IMG/VR virus record: IMGVR_UViG_3300015360_000058
Coordinates: 1 to 51,530 of that record
Length of the DNA stretch: 51,530 bases
From: a virus
Reading direction: 5' to 3' (one strand)
In this document: one piece after another, positions 17,191-24,856 of the stretch
Numbering within the stretch: position 1 is the first letter of the stretch
Layout: every line of letters starts with the position of its first letter
The notes under the pieces: generated by a model
The model's input: the letters and a program-made list of their open reading frames with translations, nothing else
Databases searched by the model: none
Told to the model about the DNA's origin: nothing
Position numbers and translations under genes: made by a program

Positions 17191-18068
17191 AGATTTTTTT
17201 GGCTGGATGCGAAGTGTTACATCAATTTGATGCGTGTACTAGTGTTAATATAAAAAATGTACTTATTTCTTATTACCATGTAAAAAAAACAGAAGACTTT
17301 TCTAAAAAAATCATTAATAGGCTAGAACAAATAGACAATCTTATTTGTGACTCTGGCTTGTTTACATTAATGTTTGGCGCTGGCAAGGGTGCAACACACA
17401 CACTATCAAGCATGAAAAAATATACTGTCGACTATATAAAGTATGCGAAAACAATTGATCATAAAAAAGTTACATTTGTTGAATCAGATGTTCATAAATT
17501 ACTCGGTATGGGCGCGGTGTTTGAACTGAGAAAAATGTTTGAAGATTCAGGCCTTAAAGTAATTTATACTTGGCATATTGAAGAAGGAATCGAAGGCCTT
17601 TACCGTCTGGCAGAAAAATATGAATATATAGCTATCTCGGTTCCTGAACTAAGAGTCTTGTTTACAGGCAAGAAAATGAGATATCAGGACGGCGTGAAAG
17701 ACCTTTTAAAGAAAATAAGAACCAACGTAAAAAGCTACCCAAAGATTCACTTGCTCGGCAATACCATCCAAGAAACAATGGAAACAAACTTAGCCTATTC
17801 TTGTGACTCAACCTCTTATCTCTCAGGAGTCAAATACGGAAATTGCGTTGTTTATAAAGACGGCAAACTTTCTCAAGCGCACATTCGTTCAACTGAAATA
17901 ACTGAGCGAATTTTAAAACTTGAAAACATGCTGCCCGGTATAAGTAAGATTATACAGGATCATTCCATGAAAAATAAAATGTGGTTTAAACAAGTCGCTA
18001 TCTCTGCACATGCTTATTCTCAATACCAAAACTATCTCGATAGAAATTATAAATTTATAGGCGGTTGA
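17187..18068 (+). CDS. dpdA: DNA guanine transglycosylase (DpdA-like, TGT fold)
   Basis: The 293-residue protein looks like a phage member of the tRNA-guanine transglycosylase superfamily. It has a DSGLF motif (Asp55, matching the DSGG/F general acid/base site), ESDVH (Asp101), HLLGNT (188-193, matching the G-x-G base-binding strand region) and DSTSYLSG (Asp207, the presumed nucleophile). The canonical Cys-rich zinc site of tRNA enzymes is not seen. Placement after queD, queE and folE indicates a DNA substrate: exchange of guanine in phage DNA for a 7-deazaguanine. The likely role is protection from host restriction. Subfamily assignment needs alignment. Confidence 0.85.
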   Translation: MKIFLAGCEVLHQFDACTSVNIKNVLISYYHVKKTEDFSKKIINRLEQIDNLICDSGLFTLMFGAGKGATHTLSSMKKYTVDYIKYAKTIDHKKVTFVESDVHKLLGMGAVFELRKMFEDSGLKVIYTWHIEEGIEGLYRLAEKYEYIAISVPELRVLFTGKKMRYQDGVKDLLKKIRTNVKSYPKIHLLGNTIQETMETNLAYSCDSTSYLSGVKYGNCVVYKDGKLSQAHIRSTEITERILKLENMLPGISKIIQDHSMKNKMWFKQVAISAHAYSQYQNYLDRNYKFIGG

Positions 18069-18069
18069 T

Positions 18070-18753
18070 ATGGATATTAGAATTAATTATGAAATAGTTT
18101 CTATAGATCGTGTAAAGCCAAACGCTTGGAATCCAAATATACAAACCGATTTCATATTCGAACATGAAATAAAGTCTATTAAAAAACACGGATTCATTGC
18201 GCCCATTATCGTTAGGGAGTTAGACAACGGCACGCTTGAAATTGTTGACGGAGAGCATCGTTACAAGGCGGCACTTAAATTAGGCTCTGACAAAATAGCG
18301 GTTAATAATTTAGGCAAGATTGATATTAAAGACTCAAAAGCGCTAACCGTTATTATGAACGAAGTTAGAGGCAAGGCAGATACTTTTAAAATGGGCGAGT
18401 TGATTAAAGACCTAAACAATTCTTTTGGCATGGACTTTATTTTAGATTCGATGCCAATGACTGAGATAGAAATAAACAACATGTTGGGCAATGCCTCAAT
18501 CGACTGGGACGCGGTTACACCTGATTCAACTAATTCAAGTGATTCAACTAACAACCCAGCACCACCAAAAGACGCTGAACATTCAACATTGTCTTTTCAC
18601 GTGCCAGCGTATATTGCCGAACAATTTAACGAGCAGCTGCAAAGGTTTAAAACGCTTCTGTTTCCTGATGACATCAACGTGCAGGACACAATGCCATTGC
18701 AAGCAATGATTGAAATATTACGCATAACGCCAGACGAGGATATAATTGATTAA
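18070..18753 (+). CDS. ParB/Srx-fold protein, possible partner of the transglycosylase
   Basis: The 227-residue protein has an N-terminal ParB-like domain (residues about 8-100) with the motif HGFIAPIIVRE and the phosphate-binding DGEHRYKAA (60-68). A Ser/Thr/Asn linker (about residues 155-170) follows, then an acidic helical tail. It begins one base after the dpdA stop and overlaps the transporter gene, so it belongs to the modification operon. In bacterial dpd clusters a ParB-domain protein, DpdB, works with DpdA; I infer a similar partner or targeting role. A ParB-type CTPase or nuclease acting elsewhere is possible. No parA gene or parS cluster was found, which argues against plasmid-style partition. 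Confidence 0.7.
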   Translation: MDIRINYEIVSIDRVKPNAWNPNIQTDFIFEHEIKSIKKHGFIAPIIVRELDNGTLEIVDGEHRYKAALKLGSDKIAVNNLGKIDIKDSKALTVIMNEVRGKADTFKMGELIKDLNNSFGMDFILDSMPMTEIEINNMLGNASIDWDAVTPDSTNSSDSTNNPAPPKDAEHSTLSFHVPAYIAEQFNEQLQRFKTLLFPDDINVQDTMPLQAMIEILRITPDEDIID

Positions 18754-19279
18754 GAGTTATATTTTAATCGCCTTATATCTTGCAGCAATTGTTGCTGCGA
18801 ATAATATTGTTACTTATATGGGTCCGTCTGGACTTTTTATAACAGCAACATTTCTAATACCATTTGATTTAATCGCACGAGATCAACTGCAAGAAAATTG
18901 GCGCGGCAGTTACATGCTTCCTAAGATGGCGGCAGTAATATGTTTAGGCTCAATACTGGCCTATTTGTTTAATAGCGATACCAAACTAGTGTCTGCAGCG
19001 AGTGCAGTTAGTTTTTTAATTGCTGGTTCGATAGACTGTTTTTTGTATACGATACTTGACGGCAAGAAAAAATTCATAAAAATGAACTTGTCTAACCTTG
19101 GCGCGTCCATAGCCGACAGTTTTATTTTTCAATGGATAGCTTTCGGCGCAGTCTCTTACACGATTGCATGGCAACAAATAACTCTTAAGTTACTTGGTGG
19201 CCTTTTTTGGTCGGTAATTTTTGTTAAGGTTTACAACCGCGCACTAGCATCACGCGATACTTTACGCCATCGCAAGTAA
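18746..19279 (+). CDS. YhhQ/VUT-family queuosine-precursor transporter
   Basis: The gene starts with TTG at 18746, spaced correctly behind GAGGA, and overlaps the ParB gene by 8 bp. The 177-residue protein has five or six hydrophobic segments. The family pattern is clear: IVAANNIVTYMGPSGLFI at the N-terminus, PFDLIARDQLQENWRG, then SAVSFLIAGSIDCFLY and SNLGASIADSFIFQ. YhhQ imports the queuosine precursor preQ0 in E. coli. In a phage cassette it could import preQ0, preQ1 or related bases into the infected cell, or export surplus. It is shorter than the bacterial protein (about 220 residues). Confidence 0.8.
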   Translation: MIKSYILIALYLAAIVAANNIVTYMGPSGLFITATFLIPFDLIARDQLQENWRGSYMLPKMAAVICLGSILAYLFNSDTKLVSAASAVSFLIAGSIDCFLYTILDGKKKFIKMNLSNLGASIADSFIFQWIAFGAVSYTIAWQQITLKLLGGLFWSVIFVKVYNRALASRDTLRHRK

Positions 19280-19412
19280 GGGTCGCTTTAACGCGGTCTC
19301 CGTTAGCTTTTAAGAGCTTGCGGATCTCTTCTACGTCCTCTTTGCAGCCAGCGTAGACAATCGCGTTATCGCCGTTTTTGCCCTGTTTTAACCAGTCATG
19401 TATGAGCTGCAT
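19224..19412 (-). CDS. Small minus-strand hypothetical protein
   Basis: The 62-residue protein is read from the minus strand behind a strong GGAGG site located 4 bases before its ATG at 19412. It converges on, and overlaps by 56 bp, the end of the transporter gene. The protein is charged, with one Cys-containing beta-rich half, and has no signal or membrane segment. Its strong ribosome site and independent orientation argue that it is a real gene. The family is unknown. Confidence 0.55.
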   Translation of the reverse strand: MQLIHDWLKQGKNGDNAIVYAGCKEDVEEIRKLLKANGDRVKATLTCDGVKYRVMLVRGCKP

Positions 19413-19474
19413 AGGCCCTCCTTATATACTTATCTGCTTTTTTGGCCTATTTATTTAACAATTTTTTATTCGCC

Positions 19475-19494
19475 TGTAATTACCAGTAGTTACA
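19475..19494. promoter_or_regulatory. Imperfect palindrome in the divergent intergenic region
   Basis: Sixteen of 20 positions are symmetric around the centre (TGTAATTACC / AGTAGTTACA). It lies in the AT-rich 219-bp gap between a minus-strand gene and the plus-strand gene at 19632, a place where an operator would control divergent promoters. No clear promoter was identified beside it. Confidence 0.3.
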
Positions 19495-19631
19495 TGTGAT
19501 TTTATTTTGCTTGTAATAGAACCATATAACTCTATAGAATCATTAGAATAATACGATTTATTAATAAAAAGTGTTAAAAAAGCCGATAAGGGTATATAGG
19601 GCAAGCAAGAACTACTTAAGGGGATGAGCAA

Positions 19632-19976
19632 ATGAAAAATGAAAAGATAAGTGTTTCAGATAAAGATTCTCTATTTACGATTGTTAATGCACAGCTAGAT
19701 AAGCTGGGAATGCCTGCTCAGTTTAGACTCGACAATGATACGAACGGCATTTCAAAAGTTCTGGGCAATGTTATTATTGATCCCTCTGAGTTAGGTCTTT
19801 TGGCTCCAGGTATTAATAAGATGAATTTGGAAATAAAAGCTGGATCTGAAGGGAGAAACAAAGTTGGTTACGGAAGTATTAGTCTCTACTATACCTACCA
19901 ATCCCCATCTCGCACTAGTAGTAATAGTATTAGCGTTCACTACAACTATGAGAAGGGTAAATGGCAAGTTAGTTAA
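19632..19976 (+). CDS. Hypothetical early protein
   Basis: The 114-residue protein is the first plus-strand gene after the modification cassette, behind AAGGGG. It is soluble-looking, with a Ser/Tyr-rich C-terminal half (YGSISLYYTYQSPSR) that suggests a beta-rich fold. No known motif, signal peptide or membrane segment was seen. It could be an early host-takeover gene. Confidence 0.55.
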   Translation: MKNEKISVSDKDSLFTIVNAQLDKLGMPAQFRLDNDTNGISKVLGNVIIDPSELGLLAPGINKMNLEIKAGSEGRNKVGYGSISLYYTYQSPSRTSSNSISVHYNYEKGKWQVS

Positions 19977-20037
19977 TAACTCTGCTTCTAATAAGTCAAT
20001 CACGCAAGATTCTAAACACTAACTAAGGAGCTCACTC

Positions 20038-20256
20038 ATGAAAAGCAAAATTGGAATTGACGAGATGCTATCAAAATTTGACGAATACGCTCGCGAGAGA
20101 ATTAAAGAAGACGCTGAAAACTTAGTCGGCAATTTGACTAGTAAACAGAACGCTCAATACCTTTCTGCGTGTCTTGAAATGTTTTTAGACGAATTAGATT
20201 TAGAATTTTTAGGAGCGGCTTATTTGGAGTCTAGCGGGCGATGCAAAGGAGAATAG
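20038..20256 (+). CDS. Hypothetical small acidic helical protein
   Basis: The 72-residue protein starts behind AAGGAG. It is strongly helical and acidic (DEYARERIKEDAE, then LEMFLDELDLEFLG). There is no recognised domain. It is one of a run of small early genes between the modification cassette and the recombination genes. Confidence 0.55.
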   Translation: MKSKIGIDEMLSKFDEYARERIKEDAENLVGNLTSKQNAQYLSACLEMFLDELDLEFLGAAYLESSGRCKGE

Positions 20257-20306
20257 ATACATTTTCATTTTGCGGGATTGTGGTTCGCATATTTTAGTTT
20301 TAGGCG

Positions 20307-20519
20307 GTGATAGTTGATTCGCTTACAGAAGAAGATATTGTGCGATTTAGATATCTAAAAAGCGAATTTGATCCGGTTGTCTCAGCTGCCCAAAAAAGTG
20401 AGTTTCACTCAGTAATCAAAATCACTACTTTTGACGGTGCCAGTACTAAGCATTTGAATATCACAGCTGAAATGATTATCGAGATATACAAAATTCTAGC
20501 GAAAGAGGTGAACGAATGA
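20307..20519 (+). CDS. Hypothetical small protein
   Basis: The 70-residue frame starts with GTG at 20307 and has only a weak ribosome-binding site. Its stop overlaps the ATG of the next gene (ATGA), which supports co-translation. The sequence mixes helix and strand, with an acidic N-terminus. The family is unknown. Confidence 0.5.
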   Translation: MIVDSLTEEDIVRFRYLKSEFDPVVSAAQKSEFHSVIKITTFDGASTKHLNITAEMIIEIYKILAKEVNE

Positions 20520-20854
20520 ATATACCTACAATCATCCAGGCCCTTATTCTCAAAGCAAACCGCCACCTAGCTCAAACCGTTACTTGCCGCGAAAAGCTAA
20601 TAAAGCAAGATAACAAGATTCAAAGCTTGAACGCTAAAATAGCAGTTCTTGAAGAATCTCGCCTAACTGCGCAATGGGAAAAATCAAAGCTTGAAAGCCA
20701 AGCCTACGCCAGCGAAACAATTTATGAAAGAAGCTTGGATGCCGCCCGCATCGAGTACACCAAGGGGATGGAAGGCGATACGGCTTCAAAAGCTTGCGCT
20801 TGGCATACCTTCTTGGCTAGTCAGAAATTTGATTCTAAAGAGGTGACAAAATGA
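20516..20854 (+). CDS. Hypothetical coiled-coil protein
   Basis: The 112-residue protein overlaps the previous gene by ATGA. Residues about 25-65 show a heptad-like pattern (KLIKQDNKIQSLNAKIAVLE) typical of a coiled coil. No catalytic motif is visible. A ribosome site and a nine-codon frame follow at about 20851 and run into the convergent exonuclease gene. Confidence 0.55.
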   Translation: MNIPTIIQALILKANRHLAQTVTCREKLIKQDNKIQSLNAKIAVLEESRLTAQWEKSKLESQAYASETIYERSLDAARIEYTKGMEGDTASKACAWHTFLASQKFDSKEVTK

Positions 20855-20866
20855 AATATAACCCAA

Positions 20867-21730
20867 CTAAGCCTTCTTAATTGTAAACGTTAAGGACGAC
20901 GTTACCTCTTTCCTATACTTCTCTAAGTCTACTCCTGCCAGCTCGTCTACTTTCTCGTAGTCAATCCCGCCTTTTCTAACCGTCCTATTAATATTTAACC
21001 GGCCAATTGAACATCTAGGATGAGATGTTACTGCGCTATGAATTGATATCAGTTCTTTAATGTTCTTCATTTTTGCGGTTAATTCTTTACACAACTCGTC
21101 TGATTCTATGTATTGATTCGCGAGATCGCTTAATACTATTTCATCTTTAATAACCATTATGTCGCGACTGCTAAGTTCTGGCGGCGTCTTACTTGTGACT
21201 AAGGTCCAGAACTTTTCTTCGGCAGCAAATAATTCATTCATGTAGGCAACGTCAGGAACGCACTCGACTATAGCGAGCGAGTCTTCGCCGTCGTAGCTCA
21301 CGTAGTGAAGCATCTGCGCGCCCGTGACCATGAGTTGATGTTGCACTTGAGGCCAATACTTTTTTGGAATCTCCCCAGCGACGGCCGTAGAATGGTCATC
21401 GGCTCCTGGACACTTAATTTCAAGCACGATTTTATTAACATCGTCAAAGCCGTCGAGGGATGCACGCAGCCAAGTATACGTCGCGTGCTGCGCTAATTTA
21501 GGCGGCGACTCTACGCCTTTCTGAAATTCATATCTTGCGCGCGCGACTGGCTCTAGCCGGTTGCCTCTTTCTGTTGCAAAGTTACCGGAAGATTCTTTTT
21601 GAATTGCTAGTCCGGTTTTCGTCTCCCATAATTGGTAAGGAGTCGACCAAGGGGATACTCCCATAATCACAGGAGCGTCGCTCGCCCCAAGGCCTTGCCG
21701 TCTCCACTCGTGCCATTCTTCAATATTCAT
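20867..21730 (-). CDS. YqaJ-like (lambda Exo family) exonuclease
   Basis: The 287-residue protein lies alone on the minus strand between plus-strand early genes, and starts at 21730 behind GGGAGG. It keeps the YqaJ motifs: WRRQGLGASDAPVIMG near the N-terminus, the D-ExK nuclease core (SLDGFDD with Asp93; LEIKCPG with Glu104 and Lys106) and the Q-x-Q-H-Q helix (WPQVQHQL, 126-133). The enzyme processively degrades one strand of duplex DNA for single-strand annealing or strand invasion, probably with the Sak4-like ATPase and SSB-like protein nearby. It is divergent from a small HTH protein, with a perfect inverted repeat between them, so it is probably under that protein's control. Confidence 0.88.
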   Translation of the reverse strand: MNIEEWHEWRRQGLGASDAPVIMGVSPWSTPYQLWETKTGLAIQKESSGNFATERGNRLEPVARARYEFQKGVESPPKLAQHATYTWLRASLDGFDDVNKIVLEIKCPGADDHSTAVAGEIPKKYWPQVQHQLMVTGAQMLHYVSYDGEDSLAIVECVPDVAYMNELFAAEEKFWTLVTSKTPPELSSRDIMVIKDEIVLSDLANQYIESDELCKELTAKMKNIKELISIHSAVTSHPRCSIGRLNINRTVRKGGIDYEKVDELAGVDLEKYRKEVTSSLTFTIKKA

Positions 21731-21745
21731 ATTGACCTCCCAATG

Positions 21746-21774
21746 ATTTTGTTATTACCTATTGATAACAAAAT
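21746..21774. promoter_or_regulatory. Operator between yqaJ and the HTH gene
   Basis: A perfect 10-bp inverted repeat, ATTTTGTTAT (21746-21755) and ATAACAAAAT (21765-21774), is separated by 9 bp. It sits between the ribosome-binding sites of two divergent genes, one encoding an HTH protein, a classic autoregulatory layout. The same TTGTTAT/ATAACAA half-sites recur near the origin at 28017 and 28133. Confidence 0.6.
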
Positions 21775-21796
21775 AACGAAAGGAGGTAAATGGAAT

Positions 21797-21988
21797 ATGG
21801 CTAGAAAATTAAAAAACACGAAAGAAGAATGTGACGCAATCAAAAAATGGTTAAAAAAAGACAGCAACAGTCAAGTGACTCTTGCGGCGGCTCTCGGACT
21901 AAGGTCGTCAACAGCAATCGCGCAATGGCTTTCGAGAGGGCGTGTAAGTAAGTGGCATATTGAACAAGTAAAGGAGATCTGTGTATGA
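21797..21988 (+). CDS. Cro/YdaS-like HTH protein
   Basis: The 63-residue protein starts at the ATG at 21797 behind AGGAGG; a nearer ATG at 21790 stops after four codons. Residues about 25-47 (SQVTLAAALGLRSSTAIAQW) form a helix-turn-helix of the YdaS/Cro type, in which the sequence after the turn reads the operator. It probably represses the divergent yqaJ promoter and its own. Its stop overlaps the start of the ATPase gene (ATGA), so repression would also affect the recombination genes. There is no effector domain. Confidence 0.65.
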   Translation: MARKLKNTKEECDAIKKWLKKDSNSQVTLAAALGLRSSTAIAQWLSRGRVSKWHIEQVKEICV

Positions 21989-22884
21989 CAAGTTTATTAA
22001 AGCAAGTAATTAAGGGAAAAATTGACTCACCTTTTCTCGTGCTAGTGTTCGGTCCTCACGGAATTGGAAAATCGACATTCGGAGCCTCTGCACCGGATCC
22101 TATTTTTATAGGTCCAGAACAAGGCACCAATAATCTCGATGTCGCTAGGTTTCCTACGCCTAAGAATTACCTAGAAATAACGCAAGCATTAGGAGAGCTG
22201 GCGACCGAGGAACATTCGTACAAAACCGTTGTGATCGATAGCCTTGACTGGGTTGAGGTTCTCGTCCATCAAAAGATTGTGGCCGACTATAAGGTGAAGT
22301 CTATCGAGTTGGCAGCGGGCGGTTACGGCAAAGGTTATCTTGAGGCTAAGAACATTTTTAACGCTTTAATCGAGCAACTAAACGTTCTTAGAAACAAGAA
22401 AAAGATGAACGTCATATTGATCGCTCACTCACAAATAACCAAGTTCGAAGACCCGCAAAGTCAAACCTCTTACGACCGGTTTAGTATCAAGCTTCACAAG
22501 GCATCGGCCGCTCTTTTCCAAGAGTATGTTGACGCGATTCTTTTCTGCACGCATAAGAAGTACACTTCAAAAGATGGCGATAACGTGCGAACATTTTCAG
22601 ACGGTACAAGGATCATGCTAACCAGTTGGGCGGCAGGTCATGACGCAAAAAATAGGTACGGTTTACCTGAAGAGATCCCGATGTCGTGGAAAGACTTCAC
22701 GGCGTTGACTAAAGCAGAGGACGCCTCTGACATCAAAAAAAGACTAGAGGGCATGGTGTCTCAAGTCCCTGAAGGGATGACGACGGTTGTTAACGAGACG
22801 TTAAAAAAAGCGGGCGACGATATCCTTCAACTTAAAGCTATCGAGAACAGACTTAATATTTTAATAAATGGAGCAAAAAAATGA
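21985..22884 (+). CDS. Sak4-like RecA-fold ATPase for recombination
   Basis: The 299-residue protein has a Walker A motif GPHGIGKST (23-31), a Walker B strand KTVVIDSLDW (about 80-89) and a sensor-like strand NVILIAHSQ. This is the AAA_24/Sak4 arrangement found in many phages, where the protein anneals or pairs DNA together with an SSB. The gene overlaps the HTH gene upstream and the SSB-like gene downstream, both by ATGA. With the YqaJ exonuclease it forms a complete phage recombination set. No DnaB- or UvsX-type features are seen. Confidence 0.8.
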   Translation: MTSLLKQVIKGKIDSPFLVLVFGPHGIGKSTFGASAPDPIFIGPEQGTNNLDVARFPTPKNYLEITQALGELATEEHSYKTVVIDSLDWVEVLVHQKIVADYKVKSIELAAGGYGKGYLEAKNIFNALIEQLNVLRNKKKMNVILIAHSQITKFEDPQSQTSYDRFSIKLHKASAALFQEYVDAILFCTHKKYTSKDGDNVRTFSDGTRIMLTSWAAGHDAKNRYGLPEEIPMSWKDFTALTKAEDASDIKKRLEGMVSQVPEGMTTVVNETLKKAGDDILQLKAIENRLNILINGAKK

Positions 22885-23429
22885 ACGAATTACAAGCCGG
22901 TAAGTACAAGGCCAAAGTTACGAACTACGGTTTTAAGAAAACGCACGCCGGAGAACCGGCCGTCGTCTTAGAGTTTAATTTTTCGGACAGTAACGCCGTT
23001 AGCCAAACGATGAGTTACCAAGGTTCATTGCGCGCCGAAGGTCGCGAGGGAACAAAGAAGTCACCGCTGGACATGACGCTAGAGGTTCTCGAAATATGTG
23101 GGTTCGACTTCAAGTCGCCATCTGTGAAAGCTAATTGGCTGGCTATCGCGCACGGCAACCATGCCGGAGTTCTTAACGCAGACAACGAGGTTCAAGTAAC
23201 CGTCGAGTATGAGATTTCTAACGACGGACGATCGTATCCTAGAATCAAGTGGGTTAACCGTATCGGCGGAGGTCTCTTTACTAATATGATGTCTCCTGAG
23301 GAATCGGTTCAAGTGTTTAACTCGACCCAAATCTTTGGCAACATTATCGCCTTCGCCTCGAAGTCTAAAGGTACTACGCCCTCAAAGGCGGCAGCATCCA
23401 GCATCCCAATGGATGAGATTCCATTTTAA
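22881..23429 (+). CDS. SSB-like protein with acidic C-terminal tip
   Basis: The 182-residue protein has a beta-rich body compatible with an OB fold and ends in a flexible Ser/Ala/Lys-rich segment with the tip IPMDEIPF. This matches the DDDIPF-type tail that single-stranded DNA-binding proteins use to recruit partners. It is flanked by the Sak4-like ATPase and an SF2 helicase, overlapping both. The body resembles phage DUF669-type proteins more than E. coli SSB. It likely coats single-stranded DNA during recombination and replication. Confidence 0.7.
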   Translation: MNELQAGKYKAKVTNYGFKKTHAGEPAVVLEFNFSDSNAVSQTMSYQGSLRAEGREGTKKSPLDMTLEVLEICGFDFKSPSVKANWLAIAHGNHAGVLNADNEVQVTVEYEISNDGRSYPRIKWVNRIGGGLFTNMMSPEESVQVFNSTQIFGNIIAFASKSKGTTPSKAAASSIPMDEIPF

Positions 23430-24856
23430 TGACCACCCTTAGAGACTACCAACAAAAAGCTCTCGACGAGATACGCTCTCACTATGCGAAAGGTGAGAAG
23501 CGTGTCTTGCTTCATCTCGCTACTGGCGGAGGAAAGACAATCGTCTTCTCTGAAGTTCTTAAAGGAGTTATCTCTAAAGGTAAAAAAGCAATCATGGTTG
23601 TTCGTGGTAAAGACCTTATTGAACAAACGTCGCAGAGGCTTATGCGGGAAGGCGTGCCGCATGGTTGTCTTCAAGCAAACCATTGGAATTATAACCCGAC
23701 CGCGCCGATTCAAATATGTAGCGTAGACACACTCTTTCGCCGCAAATTAAAACCAGAAGCCAACCTTGTAGTTATTGACGAATGTCACCTATCTCGAAGT
23801 CCTTCTTTCGAATGGGTTATCTCACAGTATCCTGATGCGTTCTTTCTTCCGGTATCGGCTACTCCTCATCATAAAAAAGGTCTGCGCCATATTGCCGATA
23901 TCGTCGTTTATCCGATAACAATAAAAGACCTAATCGAGCAGCGATATCTTTCGAGACCACGTTATTTTATGCCGACTAAAATCGACTTGTCATCTGTCTC
24001 TATCGACCGCACAACCTCCGATTACAACATAGAAGAAACGGCGGCAGCACTTGTGGGCTCGACAGTCTACGGGGATATCATTAGTCAGTACAAAAAACTG
24101 TGTCACGGAAAGTCAGCCGTCGCCTTTGCTGTTAATATCGAGCACTCAAAGATAATCGTAGAGATGTTTCTCGCAGAGGGAATATCTGCCGAACACGTTG
24201 AAGCGAATACTCCTGCCGAGCATCGAGCTTCGGTTATCTCTCGTCTTAAAAGCGGCGAGACTAAGGTTGTCTCTAACGTAGGAATTTTAACTACCGGCGT
24301 TGACCTTCCGTTTCTTGAGGTTGTTATCCTTGCGCGTCCTACGAAGTCCTATAATTTATATATTCAAGCGTGCGGTCGCGGCACCCGTGTCACCGATACA
24401 AAGTCAGAATTTTTAATATTAGATCATACAAACAATATTTCTGAACACGGTTTTATTGAAGACGAAAAACTATGCTCACTTGATCCTATTGGTAAAAAAG
24501 TAAAGAAGCATCTCGGCCCTATTATTGTCACGTGTATGAATTGTTATGGAACATTCGAATACGAAAAAGAGATGAAAAATGATTGCCCTCTTTGCGGTCA
24601 TTCTATGAAGGCTGAACACTCTAAGGCAAAAAAGATCTTAGCAGAAAGAGTCGAGGCCGAACTTATCGAGGTAAGCGCTAGGGCGATAGATCTCAAGTGG
24701 ACAAAAATACTAAGAAAAATTGACTCCGTAATTTCACATGGCTACAAAAAGGGTTCCGTGTACTATTGGTGCAAAGATAACTTTGGACAAGAGTACGCAA
24801 ATGAAATTTCGAAGCGCGTCGAAAAAGAATTTAAATCTCGCAACTATAATCCATAA
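23429..24856 (+). CDS. SF2 DEAD/DEAH-type helicase with zinc ribbon
   Basis: The 475-residue protein has motif I ATGGGKT (31-37), motif II DECH (about 116), motif III SAT (about 141) and motif VI QACGRGTR (about 311-318). These mark it as an SF2 helicase with two RecA-like domains. A CMNC...CPLC zinc ribbon (about residues 370-395) and a helical tail follow. Related phage proteins unwind branched or duplex DNA during replication and recombination. The start overlaps the SSB-like gene (TAATG), and the end overlaps the nuclease gene by 56 bp. The helicase core is complete. Confidence 0.88.
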   Translation: MTTLRDYQQKALDEIRSHYAKGEKRVLLHLATGGGKTIVFSEVLKGVISKGKKAIMVVRGKDLIEQTSQRLMREGVPHGCLQANHWNYNPTAPIQICSVDTLFRRKLKPEANLVVIDECHLSRSPSFEWVISQYPDAFFLPVSATPHHKKGLRHIADIVVYPITIKDLIEQRYLSRPRYFMPTKIDLSSVSIDRTTSDYNIEETAAALVGSTVYGDIISQYKKLCHGKSAVAFAVNIEHSKIIVEMFLAEGISAEHVEANTPAEHRASVISRLKSGETKVVSNVGILTTGVDLPFLEVVILARPTKSYNLYIQACGRGTRVTDTKSEFLILDHTNNISEHGFIEDEKLCSLDPIGKKVKKHLGPIIVTCMNCYGTFEYEKEMKNDCPLCGHSMKAEHSKAKKILAERVEAELIEVSARAIDLKWTKILRKIDSVISHGYKKGSVYYWCKDNFGQEYANEISKRVEKEFKSRNYNP

